Assembly (NCBI GenBank): GCA_964517665.1 | Contig: CAZFCY010000001.1 | Location: forward strand, 1-64,000 | Length of the DNA stretch: 64,000 bases | Origin: Congregicoccus sp964517665 | Lineage (GTDB): Bacteria; Verrucomicrobiota; Verrucomicrobiia; Opitutales; Opitutaceae | Reading direction: 5' to 3' | In this document: positions 15,247 to 23,802 of the stretch, one piece after another | How the letters are laid out: the number at the start of each line of letters is the position of its first letter | How positions within the stretch are numbered: position 1 is the first letter of the stretch | Program-made: the position numbers and the translations under genes | The notes under the pieces: model-generated | Told to the model about the DNA's origin: nothing | Seen by the model: the letters and a program-made list of their open reading frames with translations, nothing else | The model's database searches: none

Positions 15247-16095
15247 TCAGGGGAAGCGGGCGGAGACGAAGCGGTCGCGACCGCTCCAATCCTGGTGCGA
15301 GCGCGCGTCTTCGAGGCCGGCGGCGGCGAGCGCTTCGAGCAGGCGCGGGTGCTGGTCGATGCCGGTTTCCAGAAAAAGCATGCCGCCGGGCCGCAATCGC
15401 CCGGGCGCGGCGGCGATGATGGCGAAGAGATCCGCGCAACCTTCGTCGTCGGCGACCAGGGCCTGTCGCGGCTCGTGGTCGCGCACCTCGGGCTCGGCGG
15501 TCGCCCATTCCTCTTCGGTCAGGTAGGGCGGATTGGAAACGACGACATCGAAGCGCGCGGAGGCATCGCAACCCGAGAACCAGTTCGAATGGCGAAACTC
15601 GACGCGATCGGCGAGGCCGGCGGCTTCGGCGTTCGATCGCGCCAGATCGAGCGCGTCGCCGCTCGCGTCGAGAGCGAGCACGGCGGCCCCGGGAAACAAC
15701 TGCGCGAGCGCGAGCGCAAGGGCGCCGCTCCCCGTGCCGAGATCGACGACGTGTAGTGGCGGCGTGGATACAGAGTCCCTGATCAACTCGACCAGTTGCT
15801 CCGTTTCCGGGCGCGGGACGAGCGCGCGCCTGTCCACGCGCAAAGTGAGGTCGCCAAACGCCGCCGTGCCGAGCACGTAGGCGAGCGGCTCGCGCTGCCC
15901 GCGCCGGCGGACCAGCGGCCGGATGGCCTCGAGTTGCGCATCGTGAAGCGGCCGCTCGAACTGGAGGTAGAGTTGCATGCGGCCGAGCCCGAGCGCATGC
16001 GCGATGACCAGCTCCGCGTTGAGCCGCGCGCTCTCGATCCCGCGCTTCTCGAAATAGTCGGTCGTTCGCTTGATGACCTCGAGCAGGGTCAGCAT
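15247..16095 (-). CDS. prmC: Peptide chain release factor N5-glutamine methyltransferase
   Basis: SAM-dependent methyltransferase that modifies the GGQ glutamine of release factors. It shows the N-terminal helical domain, the SAM-binding loop (VVDLGTGSGALALALA) and the diagnostic substrate motif NPPYLTEEEW. The start MLTLLEVIKR at 16095 gives 282 residues, normal for PrmC; the frame is open further but runs into prfA. It lies directly downstream of prfA, its substrate, on the same strand, a near-universal pair. Confidence 0.95.
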   Translation of the reverse strand: MLTLLEVIKRTTDYFEKRGIESARLNAELVIAHALGLGRMQLYLQFERPLHDAQLEAIRPLVRRRGQREPLAYVLGTAAFGDLTLRVDRRALVPRPETEQLVELIRDSVSTPPLHVVDLGTGSGALALALAQLFPGAAVLALDASGDALDLARSNAEAAGLADRVEFRHSNWFSGCDASARFDVVVSNPPYLTEEEWATAEPEVRDHEPRQALVADDEGCADLFAIIAAAPGRLRPGGMLFLETGIDQHPRLLEALAAAGLEDARSHQDWSGRDRFVSARFP

Positions 16096-16126
16096 GGGCT
16101 GAATGGCGGATGCAGGAGCGGCTTCA

Positions 16127-17218
16127 TTAGAAAACCGCGCGCGTGGAGAGGGCGCGCATGCGCTCCTCCTGGGCGGCAAGGTGGAGCGCTTCGATCACCT
16201 CGCCGAAATCGCCTTCCATGACCTGCGGAAGGTTGTGCGCGGTCAGGCCGATGCGGTGATCGGTGAGGCGGCTTTGCGGAAAGTTGTAGGTGCGGATGCG
16301 CTCGCTGCGATCGCCCGTGCCGATCTGGCTGCGGCGGTTTTGCGCATACTTCGCGCGCTCCTCCTCGATGCGCGCCTGCAACAGGCGCGAGCGCAGCACC
16401 GTCATCGCCTGGACGCGGTTTTTCTGCTGCGAGCGCTGCTCGGCGCACGTCACGATCAGGCTCGTCGGCTTGTGGATGATCTGCACGGCCGAATCCGTCG
16501 TGTTCACGCCCTGCCCGCCCGGGCCGGAGGCGCGGGTGACGGTGATCTCGAGATCGGCCGGGTTGATGTCCACGTCCACCTCCTCGGCCTCGGGCAACAC
16601 GGCGACGGTCACGGTCGAGGTGTGGATGCGGCCGTTCGCCTCCGTCTCGGGCACGCGCTGGACGCGATGGACGCCACTCTCGAACTTCAGCTCGCGATAA
16701 ACGTTTTCGCCTTTGATCGAGAAGACGACCTCCTTGAAGCCGCCGCGCTCGGAGAGGCTCAAGTGGAGGGTCTCCACGCGCCAGCCGCGGGTCTCGCAAT
16801 AGCGGACGTAGGCGCGAAAGAGTTCCGCCGCGAACAGGCCCGCCTCGTCGCCACCGGCGCCGGCGCGGATCTCCACGATCGTGTTGCGGGAATCGCCGGG
16901 CTCGGGCGGCAGCATGGCCCGGAGCACGGCGGTCTCGAGCGCGTCGCGTTTCTCGCGCAACGCCGGCAGCTCCACCGCGGCGAGTTCGCGCAGCGCGACA
17001 TCGTCGTTCGCGGGCGACGCGAGTTCCTCGTGTTCGGCCAGCTCGCGTTCGGCGCGCTCGAGCGCGGCGGCGCCGTCGATCACCTCGCGCAGGCGCTGCT
17101 GTTCGCGGGTGAGTTCGGCCGCGCGCCGGGCGTTGGCGAAGAACGAGGGATCCGCCATCGCGGCGTCGATCTCCTCGAGCCGGCTTTGAAAACGGGTGAG
17201 TTCAGGAAGTCTGGGCAT
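16127..17218 (-). CDS. prfA: Peptide chain release factor 1
   Basis: Terminates translation at UAA and UAG. The start MPRLPELTRF at 17218 gives 363 residues, the standard size. It has the N-terminal coiled helical domain, the codon-recognition domain with the conserved HRVQRVPETEANGRIHTST segment, and the catalytic GGQ loop RASGPGGQGVNTTDSAV. The glutamine is the target of PrmC encoded just downstream. The last codons overlap a 19-nt REP-like half-site (16109-16127) that recurs at the start of the DUF4159 gene (34807). Confidence 0.96.
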   Translation of the reverse strand: MPRLPELTRFQSRLEEIDAAMADPSFFANARRAAELTREQQRLREVIDGAAALERAERELAEHEELASPANDDVALRELAAVELPALREKRDALETAVLRAMLPPEPGDSRNTIVEIRAGAGGDEAGLFAAELFRAYVRYCETRGWRVETLHLSLSERGGFKEVVFSIKGENVYRELKFESGVHRVQRVPETEANGRIHTSTVTVAVLPEAEEVDVDINPADLEITVTRASGPGGQGVNTTDSAVQIIHKPTSLIVTCAEQRSQQKNRVQAMTVLRSRLLQARIEEERAKYAQNRRSQIGTGDRSERIRTYNFPQSRLTDHRIGLTAHNLPQVMEGDFGEVIEALHLAAQEERMRALSTRAVF

Positions 17219-17281
17219 GGAAACAGTGAAGGCGAAGACGTGACGGGCGGGGCGCGATTTGCGCGTTGCTTCAACTCTCGA

Positions 17282-17314
17282 GGGCCGGCATCCTCCCACG
17301 CTTCCAGCCGGCCC
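17282..17314. repeat. Short inverted repeat upstream of prfA
   Basis: The arms GGGCCGGC (17282-17289) and GCCGGCCC (17307-17314) surround a 17-nt loop in the divergent region between prfA and the HAD gene. It could be a small palindromic element or part of the promoter region; no clear promoter boxes are seen. Confidence 0.4.
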
Positions 17315-17354
17315 GGCGGGCCGCGCGAAGCGTCGCTACAGATACGTGTCAGCC

Positions 17355-18368
17355 ATGGCCACGGTGCTATTCACTCAGAACATCATCTCCTGTATCTGGG
17401 ATTTTGACAAGACTCTCATCCCGGGATACATGCAGGCGCCGCTCTTCCGGCGCTACGGCATCGACGAGGCCACGTTCTGGCTCGAGGTCAACAGCCTCGC
17501 CGAGCGGTATCGACAACGTGGATACTCGGTCTCCGGAGAGAGCGCTTATCTCAACCACATCCTCACCTGCGTGCGCACGGGCCGGATGGAGGGGTTGAAC
17601 AACCGGATCCTGCGCGAGTGCGGCCGCGAGATCGAATTCTACCCCGGGCTGCCGGACTTTTTCGCGTCGTTGCGCGAGTTCGTGCGCTCGCGTCCGGACT
17701 ACGTGAAACACGACATCACGCTGGAGCATTACATCGTTTCCACCGGGATCGCCGAGATGGTGCGCGGCAGCGCGATCGCCCCGCACGTCGATGGCATCTG
17801 GGGCTGCGAGTTCATCGAGAACCCGCTTCCGCCGGGGTTTCTCACGCAACCGGAGTTCTCGATCGAGGACGTGATGGAGATCAGCCAGATCGGCTCGATC
17901 ATCGACAACACGATCAAGACCCGGGCGATCTTCGAGATCAACAAGGGCACGAACAAGAACGCGGCCATCGACGTGAACGCGCAGATCAGGCCCGAGGATC
18001 GCCGCATTCCCTTTCAGAACATGATCTACACCGCGGACGGCCCGAGCGACGTGCCGTGCTTCTCCGTGGTCAAGGGCAACGGCGGGCGCACCTACGCGGT
18101 TTACAACCCGGAGCGCGCGGACGAGTTTGCGCAGAACGACCGGCTCCGGCAGGTCGGGCGGATCGATCACTATGGCCCGGCCGACTTCATGGACGGCAGC
18201 TCGACCACGCGCTGGTTGAAACTGCACATCCAGGCCATGTGCGACCGCATCGTGGCCGATCGCGAAGCGGCCGTGGCGCAGCGCGTGTCGCGTCCGCCGC
18301 GGCATCTCACGGCGCGGCCGGAAGGGAAGAAGCCTCCGAAGCCGGGTGTGCAGGAATCGTTTCTCTGA
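17355..18368 (+). CDS. HAD-superfamily hydrolase, uncharacterised
   Basis: From ATG 17355 a 337-residue protein opens with the HAD nucleophile motif WDFDKTLIPGYM (D16 and D18, the nucleophile and acid/base in this superfamily). Later there is a motif II-like VSTGIAEMVRGSA (S/T followed by a helix) and motif IV-like TADGPSDVPCFSV near residue 230. The cap region is large and helical. Such proteins hydrolyse phosphate esters, but the substrate cannot be inferred. The C-terminus is basic and proline-rich. It is divergent from prfA and separated from the ABC genes by 292 nt. Confidence 0.8.
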   Translation: MATVLFTQNIISCIWDFDKTLIPGYMQAPLFRRYGIDEATFWLEVNSLAERYRQRGYSVSGESAYLNHILTCVRTGRMEGLNNRILRECGREIEFYPGLPDFFASLREFVRSRPDYVKHDITLEHYIVSTGIAEMVRGSAIAPHVDGIWGCEFIENPLPPGFLTQPEFSIEDVMEISQIGSIIDNTIKTRAIFEINKGTNKNAAIDVNAQIRPEDRRIPFQNMIYTADGPSDVPCFSVVKGNGGRTYAVYNPERADEFAQNDRLRQVGRIDHYGPADFMDGSSTTRWLKLHIQAMCDRIVADREAAVAQRVSRPPRHLTARPEGKKPPKPGVQESFL

Positions 18369-18660
18369 AAACGGGAGATCGGCGGGTGGCGCGCGCGTCC
18401 CGGCCCTCCCGCGCCAGGCTGCAGTTCAGAGCCTCCCGCCGCTCGCCCCGGACGCGCGAACCCGGCGAAACGATCCTCGCGAAACGAAGGATGCTTGTTG
18501 ATCGCGCGGATGAAACCTGCACGGTCAGCTTCTTTGTCTGTTCGCGCTTGCGCCGTTCGCTCGCGCGCTCCGTGAACTTCAACTCCGCCGGCGAGAGCTT
18601 TTCTCTTGAATCGTGCCGGACATTCTTTTTCCAGAAAACTCACCCCCTAGCTCAACGCCG
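18369..18660. other. Non-coding spacer before ABC operon
   Basis: No convincing gene, RNA or strong palindrome was seen in this spacer. It should contain the promoter of the downstream ABC transporter operon, but no box is clear enough to mark. A GTG at 18613 in frame with the ATPase would add 16 Pro/Ser-rich residues; ATG 18661 is preferred because it begins directly at the conserved MVEVKKLVKHYG. Confidence 0.5.
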
Positions 18661-19374
18661 ATGGTCGAAGTCAAAAAGCTGGTCAAACACTACGGACAAA
18701 TTCGCGCGGTCGATGGCGTCACGTTCACCGTCAAGCGCGGCGACATCCTCGGGTTTCTCGGGCCCAACGGCGCCGGCAAATCGACGACCATGAAGATGCT
18801 CACGGGCTACATCACGCCGACCTCGGGCACCGCGGTGGTGGATGGATTCGATGTGCACGCCTCGCCACTCGAGGTCAGGCGGCGGATCGGCTACCTGCCC
18901 GAAAGCTCGCCCTCCTACCATGAGATGACGGTCTGGGAGTTTCTCGGCTTCATCGCGGAGGTGCGTGGCTATTCCGCGAAGGAGGCGCGCGCGAAACGCG
19001 TCGAGGAAGTGCTCCGGCTTTGCCAGCTCGGGGACGTGCGCCACCAGGTGATCGAGACGCTCTCGAAAGGCTACAAGCAACGGGTCGGCTTCGCCCAGGC
19101 CGTGATCCACGATCCGCCCGTGCTCGTGCTCGATGAGCCGACCGACGGTCTCGACCCGAACCAGAAGCACGAGGTCCGCCGCATCATCGCCGGCATGGCG
19201 CAGAAGAAGGCCATCATCCTCTCCACCCACATCCTCGAGGAGGTCGATGCCATCTGCAATCGCGTCATCATCATCGCGCGCGGCCGCGTGCTGGTGGACG
19301 AGACGCCCGACAAACTGCGCGCGCGCGGCGACACGGGCCGGCTCGACGACGTCTTCCGCAAGCTCACCCGCTGA
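18661..19374 (+). CDS. ABC transporter ATP-binding protein, GldA/NatA-like
   Basis: Cytoplasmic ATPase of an ABC-2 exporter. It contains Walker A GPNGAGKST, signature LSKGYKQRVG, Walker B VLVLDEPTDGLDP and the H-loop (ILSTHILEE). It has 237 residues, typical of single-domain ATPases in this group. It is followed at 15 nt by its permease and then by a GldG-like protein, the arrangement of the Gld ABC genes of Bacteroidetes and related clusters widespread in Verrucomicrobiota and Planctomycetes. The substrate is unknown. Confidence 0.92.
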   Translation: MVEVKKLVKHYGQIRAVDGVTFTVKRGDILGFLGPNGAGKSTTMKMLTGYITPTSGTAVVDGFDVHASPLEVRRRIGYLPESSPSYHEMTVWEFLGFIAEVRGYSAKEARAKRVEEVLRLCQLGDVRHQVIETLSKGYKQRVGFAQAVIHDPPVLVLDEPTDGLDPNQKHEVRRIIAGMAQKKAIILSTHILEEVDAICNRVIIIARGRVLVDETPDKLRARGDTGRLDDVFRKLTR

Positions 19375-19389
19375 ACGCCTCGCATCCGC

Positions 19390-20112
19390 ATGCAATCCGC
19401 CATCTTCGTCTTCAAGCGCGAGTTTCTCGGCTACTTCCGCTCGCCCGTCGCCTACGTCGTGCTCGCCGGTTTCCACCTCCTCGCGACGTTTCTCACCTTC
19501 TTCTTCAGCCGCATGTTGCAGGGCAACGAGGCCTCGCTCACCGCGCTCTTTCAATGGATGCCGTGGATGTTCGTCGTGCTCGTGCCCGCGGCCGCGATGC
19601 GGCTCTGGGCCGAGGAGAAACGCGCCGGCACGATCGAGCTGATGTTCACGCTTCCGATTACGACGGGCTCGGCCGTCTTCGGGAAGTTTCTCGCCGCATG
19701 GGCGTTCATCGCGATCGCGATCCTGCTCACGCTGCCGTTCGCGTTCACCGTCGGCTACCTCGGCGATCCGGACTGGGGCGTGATCATCGCCAGCTACATC
19801 GGATCGATCCTCATGGCGGCGAGCTACGTCGGCATCTGCTCGCTCGCCTCGGCGCTCACGCGCAACCAGGTGATCGCGTTCATCATCGGGCTGCTCGTCT
19901 GCCTGTTTCTGACCGCGATGGGATTGAGCGTGGCCGGCAACCTTCTCAGCTCGTTCCTTCCGTTCTGGGTCGTCGACGCCATTTCCAATTTCTCGTTCTA
20001 CACGCACTTCGAATCGATGACGCGCGGGCTCATCGATCTTCGCTCGGTCGTGTTCTTCGTCTCGCTCGCCGTGATCACGCTGCTCGCCAACGTGATCGTG
20101 CTCGAGCACTGA
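19390..20112 (+). CDS. ABC-2 type permease, GldF-like
   Basis: A 240-residue membrane protein with about six helices. It begins FVFKREFLGYFRSPVAYVV and has the family motif RLWAEEKRAGTIELMFTLPI in the first cytoplasmic loop, typical of the permease partner of GldA/NosF-type ATPases. It sits between the ATPase and the GldG-like gene with 15-19 nt spacers, so the three probably form one complex. Confidence 0.9.
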   Translation: MQSAIFVFKREFLGYFRSPVAYVVLAGFHLLATFLTFFFSRMLQGNEASLTALFQWMPWMFVVLVPAAAMRLWAEEKRAGTIELMFTLPITTGSAVFGKFLAAWAFIAIAILLTLPFAFTVGYLGDPDWGVIIASYIGSILMAASYVGICSLASALTRNQVIAFIIGLLVCLFLTAMGLSVAGNLLSSFLPFWVVDAISNFSFYTHFESMTRGLIDLRSVVFFVSLAVITLLANVIVLEH

Positions 20113-20131
20113 GCCTCCCCGCCCTTTTGCC

Positions 20132-22075
20132 ATGAAACTCGGCGCCAAGACCGCAGCCCTTCTCCTGCTGTTTGTCATTCTCGTTCTGGTCAACTTCCTC
20201 GCGTCGCAATTCTCCGCGCGCGCCGACCTCACGCAGGACAACATCTACACGCTCTCGAAAGGAAGCCGCTCGCTGCTCTCGAAAATCGAGGAGCCGATGA
20301 CGCTCCAGTTCTACTTCAGCCGCAGCCTCGAGAACCTTCCGATCCGCTTCAAAAACTACGCCACGCGCGTGGAGGAGATGCTCCGCCAATACGTGTCCGC
20401 CTCGGGCGGAAGGATCACGCTGAAGGTGATCGATCCCCAGCCCGACACGGACGAGGAGACGGAGGCCCGCCGGGTCGGCATCACGCCGCAGCAGCTCCCG
20501 ACCGGCGAGGCGCTCTACTTCGGCCTCGTCGTCACCCAGGCCGATCAGGAGACGAACATCGCCTTCTTCAGCCCGAACCGGGAGCCGTTTCTCGAGTACG
20601 ACGTGTCGCAACTGATCTACGCCGTGCAGCAGTTCGACAAACCGCGCCTCGGCCTCCTCAGCGGCCTGCCCCTGCGCAGCGAGATGCCGATGGGCATGAT
20701 GCCCGGCCAGCAGCCGCAGCCCGACCAGCTCATCATCCAGCAATGGGAGACGACCTTCGAGATCGCCGAGGTGGACGCGGCGGCGGAAACACTGCCGGAC
20801 AATCTCGACGTCCTCGCCGTCATCCATCCGCAGACCGTCGGCGAGCAAATGCTCTTCGCGATCGATCAGTTCCTGCTCTCCGGCAAGCCCGTCATCGTCG
20901 CGGTCGATCCCTCGTCCTACTACTTCAAGGGCCAGCAGCGGCAAAACCAGATGATGATGATGGGCCAGCCACCGCAGGGCGTGACGAGCGACCTGCCGCG
21001 CCTCTTCAGCGCCTGGGGCATCAACTACACCTCCAGCGAAGTCGTGGGTGATCCAAACCTCGCCACCTCGGTGCAGACCGGCGCGGGCATTTCCAGTTTC
21101 CCCGTCTGGCTCAGCCTGACCAAGGAGCGTTTCTCGGCCGACACGCTGCCGACCAGTTCGCTCAACACCATGCTCATGATCGAGCCCGGCGCCATCGATG
21201 TGGCCGGCGATCGTGGCTACGAGATCACGCCGCTCGTGCAAACGACGCCACGCGCCGGCACGGTCGCCGGCATGCTCCTGAGCTTCACCCCGCCCAACGA
21301 AATCGCGCGCCAGATCCAGGACGGCGGCGTCGCCAGGAACCTCGCCGTGCTCGTGCGCGGGACATTCAAAAGCGCGTTTCCCGACGGCGCGCCGAAAGCA
21401 TCCGCATCGGACGATCACGACCACGAAGGAGAAACCGACGAAGCGCACGCGGCGCACGCCGGGGAGCCGGCGACAGCGGAGGACCAAACACCCGCGCTCG
21501 CCGAATCGTCCAAACCCGGGACGCTCGTCGTCGTGGGCGACACCGACTGGCTGCTCGACCAGTTCAGCGTGCGCCGGATGAACTTCCTCGGCATGCAGGC
21601 GGTCGAGCCGCTCAACGACAATCTCGCCTTCGCCAGCAACCTCGCCGATTACCTCGGCGGCAGCGAGGATCTCATCTCGATCCGCGGCAAAGGCTCCGCG
21701 CAACGGCCCTTCGAGGTCATCCGCGGGATGGAACTCGCCGCCCAGGAACGCTACCAGGCCGAGTTGCAGGGCCTCGAGGATCGCCGCAACGAGATCCAGC
21801 AGGAGATCCAGAAGCTCCAGAGCCAGCAAACCGAAGGCCGCACCCTCATCGCCTCCCCCGAAGTGAGCGACGCGCTCGAGCGCTACCGCGTGCAGGAGGC
21901 GGAGTTGCGCACCAGCATCCGCAAGATCCGCCTGTCGTTGCGCGAAGGCATCGAGCGCCTCCAGAACGGCCTTACCGTCATGAATCTCCTCTTCGTCCCG
22001 CTCGTCATCGTCATCGTCGGATGCGTCTTCCTCATCGGGCGCAACCGCCGCCAGAAATCCTCTTCCGCCAAATGA
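20132..22075 (+). CDS. GldG-family ABC transporter auxiliary protein
   Basis: A 647-residue protein with an N-terminal membrane helix (LLLLFVILVLVNFLASQF), then the large extracytoplasmic GldG/ABC_transp_aux domain (FSARADLTQDNIYTLSKGS; DVSQLIYAVQQFDKPRLGLL). An Asp/His/Glu-rich linker follows at about 425-455. Near the C-terminus a coiled coil (about 540-590) precedes a final membrane helix (LLFVPLVIVIVGCVFLIG). Its stop overlaps the next start (ATGA), so it is translationally coupled to the DUF4340-FKBP protein. The role in transport is unknown in this lineage. Confidence 0.88.
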   Translation: MKLGAKTAALLLLFVILVLVNFLASQFSARADLTQDNIYTLSKGSRSLLSKIEEPMTLQFYFSRSLENLPIRFKNYATRVEEMLRQYVSASGGRITLKVIDPQPDTDEETEARRVGITPQQLPTGEALYFGLVVTQADQETNIAFFSPNREPFLEYDVSQLIYAVQQFDKPRLGLLSGLPLRSEMPMGMMPGQQPQPDQLIIQQWETTFEIAEVDAAAETLPDNLDVLAVIHPQTVGEQMLFAIDQFLLSGKPVIVAVDPSSYYFKGQQRQNQMMMMGQPPQGVTSDLPRLFSAWGINYTSSEVVGDPNLATSVQTGAGISSFPVWLSLTKERFSADTLPTSSLNTMLMIEPGAIDVAGDRGYEITPLVQTTPRAGTVAGMLLSFTPPNEIARQIQDGGVARNLAVLVRGTFKSAFPDGAPKASASDDHDHEGETDEAHAAHAGEPATAEDQTPALAESSKPGTLVVVGDTDWLLDQFSVRRMNFLGMQAVEPLNDNLAFASNLADYLGGSEDLISIRGKGSAQRPFEVIRGMELAAQERYQAELQGLEDRRNEIQQEIQKLQSQQTEGRTLIASPEVSDALERYRVQEAELRTSIRKIRLSLREGIERLQNGLTVMNLLFVPLVIVIVGCVFLIGRNRRQKSSSAK

Positions 22076-23613
22076 AACTGAAGACCCTGTCCATCGTCGC
22101 CGCCGTCCTTGCGGTCGCCTCGATCGCCGCCTGGCTCTTCAATCAGCGCGACACCGGCGCCTCCGCCGATCCGCGAGTTGGAGAACCGCTCCTGACCGCC
22201 GGCGTCGTCGCGAAGATCGCCGCCGTGCATTTCAAGACCGACAACAAGGAAATCACGCTCACCAACACCGATCCCGCCGGCTCGGCCTGGGTGGTGAAGG
22301 AATACCACGACATGCCGGTGGACTTCCCCAAGCTCACCCGCCTCATCGCCGACTTGCGCGAGGCGAAGGTGATCCGCTTCGTCTCCGCCAATCCCGAGCG
22401 CCTCGAGCGCATGGAGTTTGGGGATGCGGAGATCGACCTGCGCGACAAGGAAGGCGCCACGATCTGGGAGGCCGACCTCGGCAAAACACCTTCAGGCGGC
22501 GGCCGCTTCATCAAGTTCGCCGCGGAATCCCGCGCCTATCTCACGGGCATGAGCGCCTGGCTCGACTCGACCGCAAAGAACTGGGTCAACGCCACCCTCA
22601 TTCCCGTGAAGCCAGAGGACGTCACCGCCCTCGAAATCGTGTTTCCCGAAGGCGAGCCGCTGAAGATGACGCGCGACAGCAGCTCGTCTTCCTGGAAGGT
22701 GGAAGGCCTTGCCGAGGGCGAGCAGTTGAAGGAATCCCCCGTCTCCTCGCTGCTCTCGTCGCTGACCAACCTGCGCTTCACCGAGACGACGGAAAAGGAT
22801 GCGCCGGAAGCCGTCGCCGCGCGCGAACACTCCCGCACGCTCAAGCTCACGACGAAGGACGCGCGGACCTACACCATCGTCATGGGCCGCCAGCCGGCTC
22901 CCCCCGCGCCGCCCCCGCCGCCGCCGCCCGCCGAGGGCGAAACCGCCCCACCCGCCCCGCCCGAACCCAAGGCCGGGCCGGTCTATGCTTTCATCACTTC
23001 GTCCCTCAGCGCCGATCCGATCAATGCGATGATGGACAAGCGCGCGTTTCAGGTCAGCGAGTGGTCGTTCACGGGACTGCCCGCAGATCGCGAGGCCTTG
23101 ATCGAAAAGGAGCCGCCGCCCGAAGCGCCGCCGGCAACAGACGCGCAGCCTTCAGCGCCCGAAGCCGGGGATTCCTCCGAAGAAGCGAACAACGCCCCAT
23201 CGGCCCCCGCGCCGACTTCGTTTCCCGACGCCACCGCCGAGGCGGCCTACATCGCGCAGGCGTTCGCCGACTACAAAACCCTTTCGGACGGCATCCGTTA
23301 CAAAGTCCTCCGCGAAGGCGCCGGCGAAAAGCCGAGCGCGGGCGCGCGCGTCCAGGCGCACTACGCCGGACGCCTGCTCGACGGCACGGAATTCGACAGC
23401 TCCTACAAGATCAACCAGCCCTTCAGCTTCGTCCTCGGCCAGGGCCAGGTGATCCAAGGCTGGGACAAAGCGCTCCTCGACATGAAAACAGGCGAGAAGC
23501 GCACCGTCGTCATTCCATACAAGCTCGGCTATGGCGAGCGCGGCGCCGGCGGTGACATCCCCCCGCGCGCGACGCTGGTCTTCGACATCGAGCTGGTCTC
23601 CGTGTCCCCGTAG
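22072..23613 (+). CDS. DUF4340 protein fused to a C-terminal FKBP-type prolyl isomerase
   Basis: ATG 22072 overlaps the GldG stop. Residues 1-25 form a membrane anchor (TLSIVAAVLAVASIAAWLF). DUF4340 sequence follows (residues about 30-350), the usual last gene of Gld-like ABC operons. It contains a proline run (APPPPPPPAEGE) and a Pro/Ala/Glu-rich linker at about 345-395. The C-terminal 115 residues are a complete FKBP domain: YAGRLLDGTEFDSSY, FVLGQGQVIQGWDKAL, YGERGAGG, IPPRATLVFDIELVSV. FKBPs catalyse prolyl cis-trans isomerisation. The fusion tethers a folding enzyme to the exporter on the outer face of the membrane. A hairpin (arms CCCGCTCC/GGAGCGGG, 23614-23634) follows the stop. Confidence 0.88.
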   Translation: MKLKTLSIVAAVLAVASIAAWLFNQRDTGASADPRVGEPLLTAGVVAKIAAVHFKTDNKEITLTNTDPAGSAWVVKEYHDMPVDFPKLTRLIADLREAKVIRFVSANPERLERMEFGDAEIDLRDKEGATIWEADLGKTPSGGGRFIKFAAESRAYLTGMSAWLDSTAKNWVNATLIPVKPEDVTALEIVFPEGEPLKMTRDSSSSSWKVEGLAEGEQLKESPVSSLLSSLTNLRFTETTEKDAPEAVAAREHSRTLKLTTKDARTYTIVMGRQPAPPAPPPPPPPAEGETAPPAPPEPKAGPVYAFITSSLSADPINAMMDKRAFQVSEWSFTGLPADREALIEKEPPPEAPPATDAQPSAPEAGDSSEEANNAPSAPAPTSFPDATAEAAYIAQAFADYKTLSDGIRYKVLREGAGEKPSAGARVQAHYAGRLLDGTEFDSSYKINQPFSFVLGQGQVIQGWDKALLDMKTGEKRTVVIPYKLGYGERGAGGDIPPRATLVFDIELVSVSP

Positions 23614-23634
23614 CCCGCTCCGGAAGGGAGCGGG
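23614..23634. terminator. GC-rich hairpin after the ABC operon
   Basis: Perfect 8-nt arms CCCGCTCC (23614-23621) and GGAGCGGG (23627-23634) with a 5-nt loop start immediately after the TAG stop. There is no T-tract, so it may block 3' decay rather than terminate on its own. Confidence 0.45.
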
Positions 23635-23638
23635 ATCC

Positions 23639-23710
23639 TGTAGGAGCGGCTTCAGCCGCGATGCGTTCGCGATTTGCTGCGGCTCAATCGCGGCTGAAGC
23701 CGCTCCTACA
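23639..23710. repeat. REP-like palindrome, perfect 24-nt arms
   Basis: The left arm 23639-23662 and right arm 23687-23710 are exact inverted copies (core GGAGCGGCTTCAGCCGC) with a 24-nt loop. It lies between the converging ABC and cys operons. Half-sites resembling one arm recur at 16109-16127, 34807-34825 and about 36705-36722, so this is a dispersed family. No RAYT transposase is in the window. Confidence 0.85.
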
Positions 23711-23767
23711 TCGATCACTGAACGGTCGTCGCCGTCCAGAGTGACACAGCGATGCGGCGGCGCCCTC

Positions 23768-23802
23768 CTGACACCTGTCTCCTGCCCCCTGTCTCCTGAT
23801 TC
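23768..23802. repeat. Solo heptad arm, five CTG units
   Basis: Five exact 7-nt steps starting CTG (CTGACAC, CTGTCTC, CTGCCCC and so on) end inside the stop codon of cysN. It is the same family as the arms at 1572-1627 and 25500-25534. No facing CAG arm is nearby on its left; the nearest CAG arm is on the other side of cysN at 25045-25079. Confidence 0.75.
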
